Source of the DNA: Shewanella algae
GTDB taxonomy: Bacteria > Pseudomonadota > Gammaproteobacteria > Enterobacterales > Shewanellaceae
Assembly: GCF_009183365.2 (NCBI RefSeq)
Contig: NZ_CP068230.1
Location: forward strand, 2,633,001-2,697,000
Direction: 5' to 3'
Length of the DNA: 64,000 bases
The position numbers and the translations under genes were made by a program. Shown here piece after piece: positions 25,618 through 32,971 of this stretch (its first letter is position 1; every line of letters begins with the position of its first letter). The notes below the pieces were generated by a model. That model was given only the letters and a program-made list of their open reading frames with translations. It was not told where the DNA came from and searched no databases.

Positions 25618-25702
25618 GGAGGGGTTCCCGAGTGGCCAAAGGGATCAGACTGTAAATCTGACGGCTCCGCCTTCGAAGGTTCGAATCCTTCTCCCTCCAC
25701 CA
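25618..25702 (+). tRNA. tRNA-Tyr (GTA), copy 2
   Basis: Identical over all 85 bases to copy 1; separated from it by a 37-base spacer. Confidence 0.97.
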
Positions 25703-25734
25703 TCTTTCACTCTAATGTCTGGCTCCAAATATGT

Positions 25735-25819
25735 GGAGGGGTTCCCGAGTGGCCAAAGGGATCAGACTGTAAATCTGACGGCTCCGCCTTCGAAGGTTCG
25801 AATCCTTCTCCCTCCACCA
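25735..25819 (+). tRNA. tRNA-Tyr (GTA), copy 3
   Basis: Identical over all 85 bases to copies 1 and 2; separated from copy 2 by 32 bases. A short T-rich stretch follows the CCA end. Confidence 0.97.
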
Positions 25820-26000
25820 TTTCTTTTATATTCCTTTAGTCAATCTTCCAAGTTTTTTATCTACGCCCACCGCGTTTAATTCCTTAACAATCAATTATCT
25901 AGCCTGTGGCTGTGTCTTAATGCGCCTGAGTTTTCGCTATCCATTGTCATTACCTTTGGTTATGATTAAGACCATCCTGTTATAAGAAAGAAGAACAACA

Positions 26001-27065
26001 ATGGCCGATCTCTGGGTAAACGAAGCAATTGCCAAAATCGAAGCCGATTTTCAGCGCAGTGCCGACACGCATTTGATTAAACTGGAACTGCCGGCGGTAG
26101 CCGGAGTGGATATCTATCTTAAAGACGAAAGCACCCATCCAACCGGAAGCCTCAAGCACCGCTTGGCAAGATCACTGTTTCTGTACGCCTTGTGTAACGG
26201 CTGGATCAAACAGGATACTCCTGTCATTGAATCCTCATCCGGCAGCACTGCTGTCTCCGAGGCCTACTTTGCCCGCCTGCTGGGGCTACCCTTTATTGCG
26301 GTTATGCCGGCCTCCACCGCCCGCAAGAAGATACAGCAGATAGAGTTTTATGGCGGCCGTTGTCACTTTGTCAATCACTCCAGCGAAATCTACGCTGAGT
26401 CTGAGCGGCTGGCGCGGGAGCTGAATGGCCATTATATGGATCAGTTCACCTATGCCGAGCGGGCCACCGACTGGCGCGGCAACAATAATATTGCCAATGC
26501 CATTTTCGATCAGATGCAGCGCGAGCCCTTCCCTATTCCCGAGTGGATTGTGATGAGCCCGGGTACCGGCGGCACTTCGGCCACCATTGGCCGTTATATC
26601 CGCTATCAACAGCTTTGCACCAAGCTGTGTGTGGTCGACCCGGATAACTCAGTGTTCTATGACTATTTTCAACAAAGAGATGCGGCCATCACCTGTGAGC
26701 AAGGCAGCAAGATTGAAGGTATAGGCCGGCCCAGAGTCGAGCCCTCCTTTATCCCGGGGGTTGTCGACTCCATGTTGAAGATCCCTGATGCCGCCTCTGT
26801 GGCGACAATCCATTGGCTGGAACAGATCATCGGCCGCAAGACCGGGGCCTCGACCGGCACCAACCTCTATGGTGCCCTGATGCTGGCGGCCGAAATGAAA
26901 CGCGACAACCGCCAGGGCTCAATAGTGACCCTGATCTGCGATCCCGGTGAGCGCTATCTGGACACTTATTACAACCCCGAGTGGATAGCCGCCAACATAG
27001 GGGATATCAGCCAGTATCAAAACAAACTGAAGCAGTTTGAAACCACGGGTGAACTCTGCTGCTAA
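26001..27065 (+). CDS. PLP-dependent cysteine synthase-family enzyme, Cds1-like
   Basis: A 354-residue fold-type II PLP enzyme. The PLP lysine is Lys52 in HPTGSLKHRLARS; SSSGSTAVSEAYFARLLGL near residues 77-95 corresponds to the substrate-binding loop, and SPGTGGTSATIGRY near 185 is the phosphate cup. The extended HPTGSLKHRLARSLF motif resembles the family of Mycobacterium tuberculosis Cds1, an L-cysteine desulfhydrase giving H2S, pyruvate and ammonia, more than CysK or CysM. No cysteine-biosynthesis gene is nearby. The activity is therefore inferred; cysteine synthase or another beta-elimination remain possible. It is followed by a strong terminator. Confidence 0.8.
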   Translation: MADLWVNEAIAKIEADFQRSADTHLIKLELPAVAGVDIYLKDESTHPTGSLKHRLARSLFLYALCNGWIKQDTPVIESSSGSTAVSEAYFARLLGLPFIAVMPASTARKKIQQIEFYGGRCHFVNHSSEIYAESERLARELNGHYMDQFTYAERATDWRGNNNIANAIFDQMQREPFPIPEWIVMSPGTGGTSATIGRYIRYQQLCTKLCVVDPDNSVFYDYFQQRDAAITCEQGSKIEGIGRPRVEPSFIPGVVDSMLKIPDAASVATIHWLEQIIGRKTGASTGTNLYGALMLAAEMKRDNRQGSIVTLICDPGERYLDTYYNPEWIAANIGDISQYQNKLKQFETTGELCC

Positions 27066-27083
27066 CAACGCGCTTCAGATAAC

Positions 27084-27110
27084 AAAAAGCCGCATCAATG
27101 CGGCTTTTTG
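27084..27110. terminator. Bidirectional terminator between the Cds1-like gene and queE
   Basis: AAAAAGCCGCAT-CA-ATGCGGCTTTTT is a perfect 12-bp stem with A/T-runs on both sides; it serves the plus-strand gene and converging queE. Confidence 0.9.
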
Positions 27111-27127
27111 TCGATTACCACTACGGA

Positions 27128-27796
27128 TTAATCGATATCCAGATACTTGTGAGTCTGAATAGACAAACGCCAGTTGCGTTCGATACAGACTTTCATCGCC
27201 AGCGCCGTCGCCCGGCTCTTCTGACTGATGGGCTGCAGGCAGATAGCCTTGTCTTTGAGATCCAATCCCCGCAGCAGTTGATCCAGTTCCTCAATATGAG
27301 CCTCGGTCGCCACCGGATGCTTAATCTCATTTGCCCGCTCCAGCGCCTGACGCAGTACCGGCATCCCCCCCTTCATACCGACCTTGGGCGAGACTGTGAC
27401 CCAGGTATCTGCGCTGCAATTCACCTCAAAGGTGCCACTGGTTTCAATTTGAGTGCGAAAGCCTGCGGCATTAAATGCTTCTGTCATTTCAGTGAGCGGA
27501 TAGAGACAAGGCTCACCACCTGTGATCACTATATGCTTAGCATTGAATCCCTGCTGTTTGAACGCCTCCAGTAAAGACTTGGCATCATGCTCTGCCCAGC
27601 GACCGATACTGCCATCGGTGCGGATCACATCGGCAGGTTTCACCTGATTATGCTCAAGCTTGTCCCAGGTCTGGCGGGTATCACACCAAGGACACCCCAC
27701 AGGGCACCCCTGCAAACGCACAAAAATGGCCGGAACGCCGGTAAACACACCTTCTCCCTGCAGGGTTTCAAAGACTTCGTTGACGGGGTAGTACAT
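27128..27796 (-). CDS. queE: 7-carboxy-7-deazaguanine synthase QueE
   Basis: QueE is a radical SAM enzyme that rearranges carboxy-tetrahydropterin to 7-carboxy-7-deazaguanine in queuosine biosynthesis. The 222-residue protein has the cluster motif CPVGCPWCDTRQTW near residues 31-44, preceded by FVRLQGC, and VITGGEPCLYP near 90. It is divergent from queC, the next enzyme, so the two steps share a promoter region (27797-27952). Confidence 0.95.
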   Translation of the reverse strand: MYYPVNEVFETLQGEGVFTGVPAIFVRLQGCPVGCPWCDTRQTWDKLEHNQVKPADVIRTDGSIGRWAEHDAKSLLEAFKQQGFNAKHIVITGGEPCLYPLTEMTEAFNAAGFRTQIETSGTFEVNCSADTWVTVSPKVGMKGGMPVLRQALERANEIKHPVATEAHIEELDQLLRGLDLKDKAICLQPISQKSRATALAMKVCIERNWRLSIQTHKYLDID

Positions 27797-27952
27797 CGGG
27801 GTTCCTCATATTTGCCGGGGCGGCATTTATAGAGGAATTTGGCCCCAAGCGCAAGGATGAGCGAATTTTCCGTTTTTTACCCCGCCGGCGCTGACAGCCG
27901 GCCAAATTAGGGTAAACTGTGACAATTGAGTCATCCCTTTGAATAGACACTT

Positions 27953-28729
27953 ATGTCTTCATCCAATCAATCGCTTATGTCATCAGAATCAAACGCACCG
28001 CAAACCCAAACCGCAGAGCCGCCCCGGAGCACTAAGCCAGCTATTTCCAAGGCGATAGTCGTTTTCAGCGGCGGTCAGGACTCCACCACCTGCCTTATTC
28101 AGGCCTTGGCCCAGTATGATGAAGTACATGCCATCACCTTCGACTATGGCCAGCGCCACAGCCAGGAGATTGAAGTTGCCAAACAACTGGCGCAAAAACT
28201 CGGCGCCGCCAGTCACAAGGTGCTGGATGTTACTCTGCTCAATGAGTTGGCCATCTCGGCCCTCACCCGCGACAATATCCCGGTATCAAACGACTTGATG
28301 GACAATGGTCTGCCCAATACTTTTGTTCCCGGACGCAATATTCTGTTTTTGACCCTGGCGGGGATCTATGCCTATCAAATAGGCGCCGATGCCGTGATCA
28401 CAGGCGTCTGCGAGACCGACTTCTCCGGCTACCCGGACTGCCGTAATGACTTTATCAAGGCGATGGAATCTGCGCTGGTACAAGGCATGGACAGACAGCT
28501 GCGTTTGGTTACGCCACTCATGTGGCTCAACAAGGCCGAAACCTGGGCACTGGCAGATAAATACCAGCAACTGCCACTGGTAAGGGATGAAACCCTTACC
28601 TGCTATAACGGCATTCTTGGCAAAGGTTGTGGCACCTGCCCCGCCTGTTTACTGCGCCAAAAAGGGCTGGATGAGTATCTGGCAACACCGGACTGCATCC
28701 AGGCAATACTGGCGGCCAAGACAGCGTGA
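27953..28729 (+). CDS. queC: 7-cyano-7-deazaguanine synthase QueC
   Basis: QueC converts 7-carboxy-7-deazaguanine to preQ0 using ATP and ammonia. The 258-residue protein has the PP-loop VVFSGGQDSTTCLIQAL near residues 36-52, GVCETDFSGYPDCR near 150, and a zinc-binding C-terminal CYNGILGKGCGTCPACLLR. The first 30 residues (Ser/Thr/Pro-rich) are longer than usual, so translation may start later, for example at ATG 27977. The stop codon overlaps the GTG start of rrtA. Confidence 0.95.
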   Translation: MSSSNQSLMSSESNAPQTQTAEPPRSTKPAISKAIVVFSGGQDSTTCLIQALAQYDEVHAITFDYGQRHSQEIEVAKQLAQKLGAASHKVLDVTLLNELAISALTRDNIPVSNDLMDNGLPNTFVPGRNILFLTLAGIYAYQIGADAVITGVCETDFSGYPDCRNDFIKAMESALVQGMDRQLRLVTPLMWLNKAETWALADKYQQLPLVRDETLTCYNGILGKGCGTCPACLLRQKGLDEYLATPDCIQAILAAKTA

Positions 28730-29301
28730 AGCCGAGATCCGCTTATTTTTCAGGTGTTGTGTTAACAGCCCTGGCGCTGCTGCTGTATTCTCTGCCGCTC
28801 ACTGAGCTGTTGGCCTTTCGCCGCAGCGCCATAGAACAAGGTGAGCTGTGGCGGCTTGTCTGCGGCAATCTGCTGCACACCAACTTCTGGCATCTGCTGA
28901 TGAACCTCGCCGGGTTTTGGGTGATCCTTTATCTGCATAAGGAACACTATAACGCCCTGGGTGTATTGATATTGACCCTGGCACTCTGTCTGTTTGAAGG
29001 TGTAGGGCTATATCTTTGCTACCCGAAGCTTATGGGTTATGTTGGGCTAAGTGGCATACTGCACGGCCTGTTTGCCTTCGGCGCCCTGGCCGATATTCGC
29101 AGCGGTCGCAGTTCAGGTTACCTGCTGCTTGCTGGCGTTATCGCCAAGGTCGGCTGGGAGCAATGGCAAGGGGCGGCCGCTGAAGTCAGTGCCCTGATTG
29201 GCGCCAGAGTCGCGGTTGAAGCGCATCTTGTTGGCCTGATTGGCGGTATCGCACTGTTTGGCTTGTGGCGACTGAGTGCTTATAAAGCGCCGAAACTTTG
29301 A
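28726..29301 (+). CDS. rrtA: Rhombosortase RrtA
   Basis: A 191-residue rhomboid-like intramembrane serine protease with about five to six membrane segments. The catalytic serine is in VGLSGILHG near residues 106-114 and the catalytic His in VEAHLVGLIGG near 166; an early His-Trp-His region (TNFWHLLMNLAGF) is also typical. Rhombosortases cut the GlyGly-CTERM tail of exported proteins and attach them at the cell surface, in species with type II secretion. It starts at a GTG overlapping the queC stop (GTGA), so it is co-translated with queC despite no functional link. Confidence 0.88.
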   Translation: MKPRSAYFSGVVLTALALLLYSLPLTELLAFRRSAIEQGELWRLVCGNLLHTNFWHLLMNLAGFWVILYLHKEHYNALGVLILTLALCLFEGVGLYLCYPKLMGYVGLSGILHGLFAFGALADIRSGRSSGYLLLAGVIAKVGWEQWQGAAAEVSALIGARVAVEAHLVGLIGGIALFGLWRLSAYKAPKL

Positions 29302-29385
29302 TACCAAGCCTAAGCATTTAAATAGGGGTTTTTAAATTAGACTTTTAAATCAAGCTCTTTAAAGTCGTTGACAGATGAACAGCAC

Positions 29386-29414
29386 AAAGAACCCGGCTTT
29401 TGCCGGGTTCTTTG
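29386..29414. terminator. Bidirectional terminator between rrtA and uvrB
   Basis: AAAGAACCCGGC-TTT-TGCCGGGTTCTTT forms a long stem with A/T-rich ends. It terminates queC-rrtA and the converging uvrB. Confidence 0.88.
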
Positions 29415-29461
29415 TCAATGGGGCGATTTTAGGGAAGGTGCGAACAAGCCCCATGTGTGCT

Positions 29462-31474
29462 TTAGGCCTTGATAAGCTCCTCTCTGAGCCTTGCCACTTC
29501 ATCACGCAGCGCAGCGGCCTGCTCAAACTCCAGATCCCTGGCATGCTGGTGCATCTGTTTTTCCAGCCTGTCGATTTCATGCGCCAGATTGGCAGCGTCC
29601 ACCTGATAAGCCGACTTGCGCTCCGCCACCTTGCGGGCACCCGGCTGGGGTGCTGCCGATGAGGGGGAATCTCCCACATCCATAACATCTGTGATCTTCT
29701 TCACCAAGCCCTTGGGCACTATGCCATTGGCCAGGTTGAAGGCGTGCTGTTTCTCGCGGCGACGATTGGTTTCATCCATGGCCTTTGCCATTGAAGGGGT
29801 CACCTTATCGGCGTAAAGGATCACCTTGCCGTTAATGTTACGGGCTGCGCGGCCTATGGTCTGGATAAGCGAGCGCTCGGAGCGCAGGAAGCCCTCTTTA
29901 TCGGCGTCGAGTATGCACACCAGAGACACTTCCGGCATGTCCAGCCCTTCCCTGAGCAAGTTGATGCCGACCAGCACGTCGAATACCCCCTTACGTAAAT
30001 CGCGAATGATCTCTACCCGCTCCACGGTATCCACGTCCGAGTGCAAATAACGCACCTTAACGCCGTGTTCATCGAGATATTCGGTGAGATCTTCCGCCAT
30101 CCGCTTGGTCAGCGTGGTCACCAGCACACGTTCGTTGACGGCAATGCGCTTGTTGGCCTCAGACAGCAGATCATCCACTTGAATCGCCACCGGCCGCACT
30201 TCCAGCTCGGGATCCAACAAACCCGTGGGCCTGACCACTTGCTCGGCCACATCGCCGCCGCTGCGTTCAAGTTCATAACCGCCCGGTGTAGCCGAAACAT
30301 AAATCGTCTGCGGCATCAAGGACTCGAACTCTTCAAACTTGAGCGGTCTGTTATCCAGTGCCGAAGGCAGGCGGAAACCGTACTCCACCAGAGTGGTTTT
30401 CCTCGAACGGTCACCCTTGTACATGGCACCTATCTGCGGCACAGTCACATGGGACTCGTCGATGATCAGCAGACCATCCGGCGGCAGATAATCCAGCAAA
30501 GTCGGCGGCCCTTCTCCCGGTGCACGCCCGGAGAGATAACGGGAGTAGTTTTCGATACCGGAGCAATAACCCAGCTCTGTCATCATCTCCACATCGTACT
30601 GCACCCGCTCGCTGATCCTTTGTGCCTCAATCAGCTTATTGGTATCCAGTAACTGCTGACGGCGCTCTCTGAGCTCGGCCTTTATCTGCTCTGTGGCCGC
30701 CAATATTTTTTCTCTCGGGGTCACGTAGTGAGTCTTGGGGTAAACCGTGGCCCGGGCAATGCGTTTACGTACCTGGCCGGTCAAAGGGTCGAACAGCGAC
30801 AGCTGCTCTATCTCATCATCGAACAACTCGACCCGAATAGCATCCCGGTCCGATTCGGCCGGGAAGATATCTATTACCTCACCGCGCACCCTGAAGGTAC
30901 CCCGCTGCAGTTCAATATCGTTGCGGCTGTATTGCAACTCGCTGAGCCGCTGCAGTATATCCCGCTGGCCCATGATGTCGCCCTGGCGCAGGTGCAGCAG
31001 CATCTTCATATAAGAATCAGGGTCGCCAAGACCATAAATGGCTGAAACCGAGGCCACCAACACCACATCACGCCGCTCCAGCAAGGCCTTGGTGGCCGAG
31101 AGTCGCATCTGCTCAATATGAGCGTTGACCGAAGCATCCTTCTCAATAAAGGTGTTGGTCGAAGGCACATAGGCTTCCGGTTGGTAGTAGTCATAGTAGG
31201 AAACGAAGTATTCCACCGCGTTATGGGGGAAAAACTCTTTCATCTCACCGTAGAGTTGCGCCGCCAACGTTTTATTGGGCGCCATAATGATGGTTGGCCG
31301 CCCTTGATTGGCAATCACATTGGCAATGGTGAAAGTTTTTCCTGAGCCGGTAACCCCCAGCAAAGTCTGGTTGGCGAGCCCGGATTCCAGGCCATCAACC
31401 AGTTTGGCAATGGCGGAGGGCTGATCTCCGGCAGGAGAATACTGAGACTCCAAACGAAACGGCGTAGCTGACAC
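29462..31474 (-). CDS. uvrB: Excinuclease ABC subunit UvrB
   Basis: UvrB is the damage-verifying helicase of nucleotide excision repair; it accepts DNA from UvrA and recruits UvrC. The 670-residue protein has Walker A GVTGSGKTFT near residues 39-48, YYDYYQPEAYVPS (beta-hairpin) near 92, LLIIDESHVTVPQ near 334, helicase motifs LTKRMAEDLTEYL and QTIGRAARN near 541, and a C-terminal UVR domain (LEKQMHQHARDLEFEQAAALRDE) that binds UvrC. No LexA box (CTGT-N8-ACAG) was seen in its upstream 90 bases. Confidence 0.97.
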   Translation of the reverse strand: MSATPFRLESQYSPAGDQPSAIAKLVDGLESGLANQTLLGVTGSGKTFTIANVIANQGRPTIIMAPNKTLAAQLYGEMKEFFPHNAVEYFVSYYDYYQPEAYVPSTNTFIEKDASVNAHIEQMRLSATKALLERRDVVLVASVSAIYGLGDPDSYMKMLLHLRQGDIMGQRDILQRLSELQYSRNDIELQRGTFRVRGEVIDIFPAESDRDAIRVELFDDEIEQLSLFDPLTGQVRKRIARATVYPKTHYVTPREKILAATEQIKAELRERRQQLLDTNKLIEAQRISERVQYDVEMMTELGYCSGIENYSRYLSGRAPGEGPPTLLDYLPPDGLLIIDESHVTVPQIGAMYKGDRSRKTTLVEYGFRLPSALDNRPLKFEEFESLMPQTIYVSATPGGYELERSGGDVAEQVVRPTGLLDPELEVRPVAIQVDDLLSEANKRIAVNERVLVTTLTKRMAEDLTEYLDEHGVKVRYLHSDVDTVERVEIIRDLRKGVFDVLVGINLLREGLDMPEVSLVCILDADKEGFLRSERSLIQTIGRAARNINGKVILYADKVTPSMAKAMDETNRRREKQHAFNLANGIVPKGLVKKITDVMDVGDSPSSAAPQPGARKVAERKSAYQVDAANLAHEIDRLEKQMHQHARDLEFEQAAALRDEVARLREELIKA

Positions 31475-32309
31475 TTTAATGCTCCTTCGGTTAAGCCTTT
31501 CATTTTACTCATTGGGCCGAATTACGCCAAGCCAAAAGCCGCATTACTCCTGCCAACATGATGTCAGCAGCAGCTTGTGCTGAAACTCAGCAACGAGACG
31601 GCAGATGTGGCGGCCAAATATAAAAAATCCATCCGAATGAATCACTGAGGCGGATTTAATGCACAAGGATTGGCAGATACTTCCTTACAGCTTTGTTACA
31701 AAAATCACCAAGCAAACCAAAGCGGCTTGACTTTTATATCTTGCTGTTTTTGTTATGTTTATATTTTAGCCTCCCAAATTGACCATTTTAAGTTCAATGC
31801 TGATGCCACAAGGGTTTGCAGCCCATAAAGCGGGGAAGCTCACAGGTTTATCCACAGATTTAGTGGATAAGTCAGTGTAACCCTTTAGCCATGGGGGCTT
31901 GAGGCATCCAGTTCCATTTATCCTACCCTGGTGGGTATTTTGTAATAAAAGAACATATGAAAGTGTGGTACTCACAAAGCGGATTAAGCTGCACCAAAAA
32001 TGAACACAAAATGATTGTGCTGCCCTTTTTTGAGCGGTGTTCTATCTTGCTTGAAGCGCTCAGTTTGATGCCCCTTTCATAATCCCCCATGGTATTTATC
32101 TATGGCATGGCAGCTCAATCGCTAGCAAAGGGCTCATTAAGGTCGATATCCTTGTTGCAAATGGCAAGAGGTCTGAGTCAAACGCCTGGCACATAAGTGT
32201 TTAGCCGTTATTTTTTAAGCAAAAAATATCCATAAAGCAGTTTTATCCATCACTGTGAGCATTAGATAAGCAATTAACAGCTTAATGACACTTTTTTTGG
32301 GGATGCGAG
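31475..32309. other. Gene-poor stretch upstream of uvrB and the tRNA-Asn cluster
   Basis: About 830 bp without a credible gene; the one reading frame over 60 codons (31766-31975, minus) lacks an RBS and has no recognisable features. The stretch includes an inverted pair of TTATCCAC sites (31848-31870). It may hold a decayed element, an unrecognised RNA or simply control DNA; nothing stronger can be said. Confidence 0.6.
31848..31870. repeat. Inverted pair of DnaA-box-like sites
   Basis: TTATCCAC at 31848-31855 and GTGGATAA at 31863-31870 are perfect 8-bp inverted copies separated by 7 bases. The left copy extends to TTATCCACA, the strict DnaA box. They could form a hairpin or bind DnaA; no origin genes are nearby. 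Confidence 0.6.
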
Positions 32310-32338
32310 TTGACTCCACCCACAGAGCGATTTACTAT
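32310..32338 (+). promoter_or_regulatory. Promoter of the tRNA-Asn cluster
   Basis: TTGACT (32310-32315), 17 bases, TACTAT (32333-32338), then a GCGCTCCG discriminator. This near-consensus stable-RNA promoter lies 38 bases before the first tRNA-Asn. Confidence 0.85.
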
Positions 32339-32376
32339 GCGCTCCGTTCTCAGCGAGACAAGCGAGAAATTGCGAT

Positions 32377-32452
32377 TCCCCTGTAGTTCAGTCGGTAGAA
32401 CGGCGGACTGTTAATCCGTATGTCACTGGTTCAAGTCCAGTCAGGGGAGCCA
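32377..32452 (+). tRNA. tRNA-Asn (GTT), copy 1
   Basis: A 76-nt cloverleaf with anticodon GTT (CTGTTAATC), acceptor TCCCCTG/CAGGGGA, discriminator G and encoded CCA. T-loop is TTCAAGT. Confidence 0.97.
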
Positions 32453-32500
32453 CTTCAAGCAAGTCTTATGAAAACAATAGGTTAATCCTAGCTAAATTAT

Positions 32501-32576
32501 TCCCCTGTAGTTCAGTCGGTAGAACGGCGGACTGTTAATCCGTATGTCACTGGTTCGAATCCAGTCAGGGGAGCCA
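32501..32576 (+). tRNA. tRNA-Asn (GTT), copy 2
   Basis: Same as copy 1 except the T-loop, which reads TTCGAAT. Confidence 0.97.
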
Positions 32577-32598
32577 ATTTAGTTAGCTTGAAATCTGT

Positions 32599-32674
32599 TC
32601 CCCTGTAGTTCAGTCGGTAGAACGGCGGACTGTTAATCCGTATGTCACTGGTTCAAGTCCAGTCAGGGGAGCCA
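32599..32674 (+). tRNA. tRNA-Asn (GTT), copy 3
   Basis: Identical to copy 1 (T-loop TTCAAGT); 22-base spacer from copy 2. Confidence 0.97.
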
Positions 32675-32702
32675 CTTCAAGTTTGACCTAAGCGAAATCT
32701 GT

Positions 32703-32778
32703 TCCCCTGTAGTTCAGTCGGTAGAACGGCGGACTGTTAATCCGTATGTCACTGGTTCAAGTCCAGTCAGGGGAGCCA
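32703..32778 (+). tRNA. tRNA-Asn (GTT), copy 4
   Basis: Identical to copies 1 and 3. Its upstream spacer ends with the same AAATCTG as that of copy 3, pointing to duplication of a tRNA-plus-spacer unit. Confidence 0.97.
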
Positions 32779-32808
32779 CTTCGATTTTCGCTCAGCATCA
32801 TATTCTAT

Positions 32809-32884
32809 TCCCCTGTAGTTCAGTTGGTAGAACGGCGGACTGTTAATCCGTATGTCACTGGTTCGAGTCCAGTCAGGGGAGCCA
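32809..32884 (+). tRNA. tRNA-Asn (GTT), copy 5
   Basis: Differs from copy 1 in the D-loop (CAGTTGG instead of CAGTCGG) and T-loop (TTCGAGT). Anticodon and stems are unchanged. Confidence 0.97.
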
Positions 32885-32971
32885 CCTCACCTCTTTCTGC
32901 GTTTTGTATTTATAACAAATACGTATACAATTTCGACAATCGTCTCGACATTGGTCTGAACTCAGATAAAG

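Noticed and set aside
25616..25879. An 87-codon plus-strand frame beginning MEGFPSGQRDQTVNL
   Set aside because: It is translation through tRNA-Tyr copies 2 and 3; the repeated peptide is just the tRNA sequence.
31848..31870. Chromosomal replication origin
   Set aside because: Only two DnaA-like sites, no AT-rich unwinding element beside them and no dnaA, dnaN, gidA or mnmG nearby.
31766..31975. A 69-codon minus-strand frame in the gene-poor region
   Set aside because: No RBS, no hydrophobic or domain pattern, and it crosses the inverted TTATCCAC sites.
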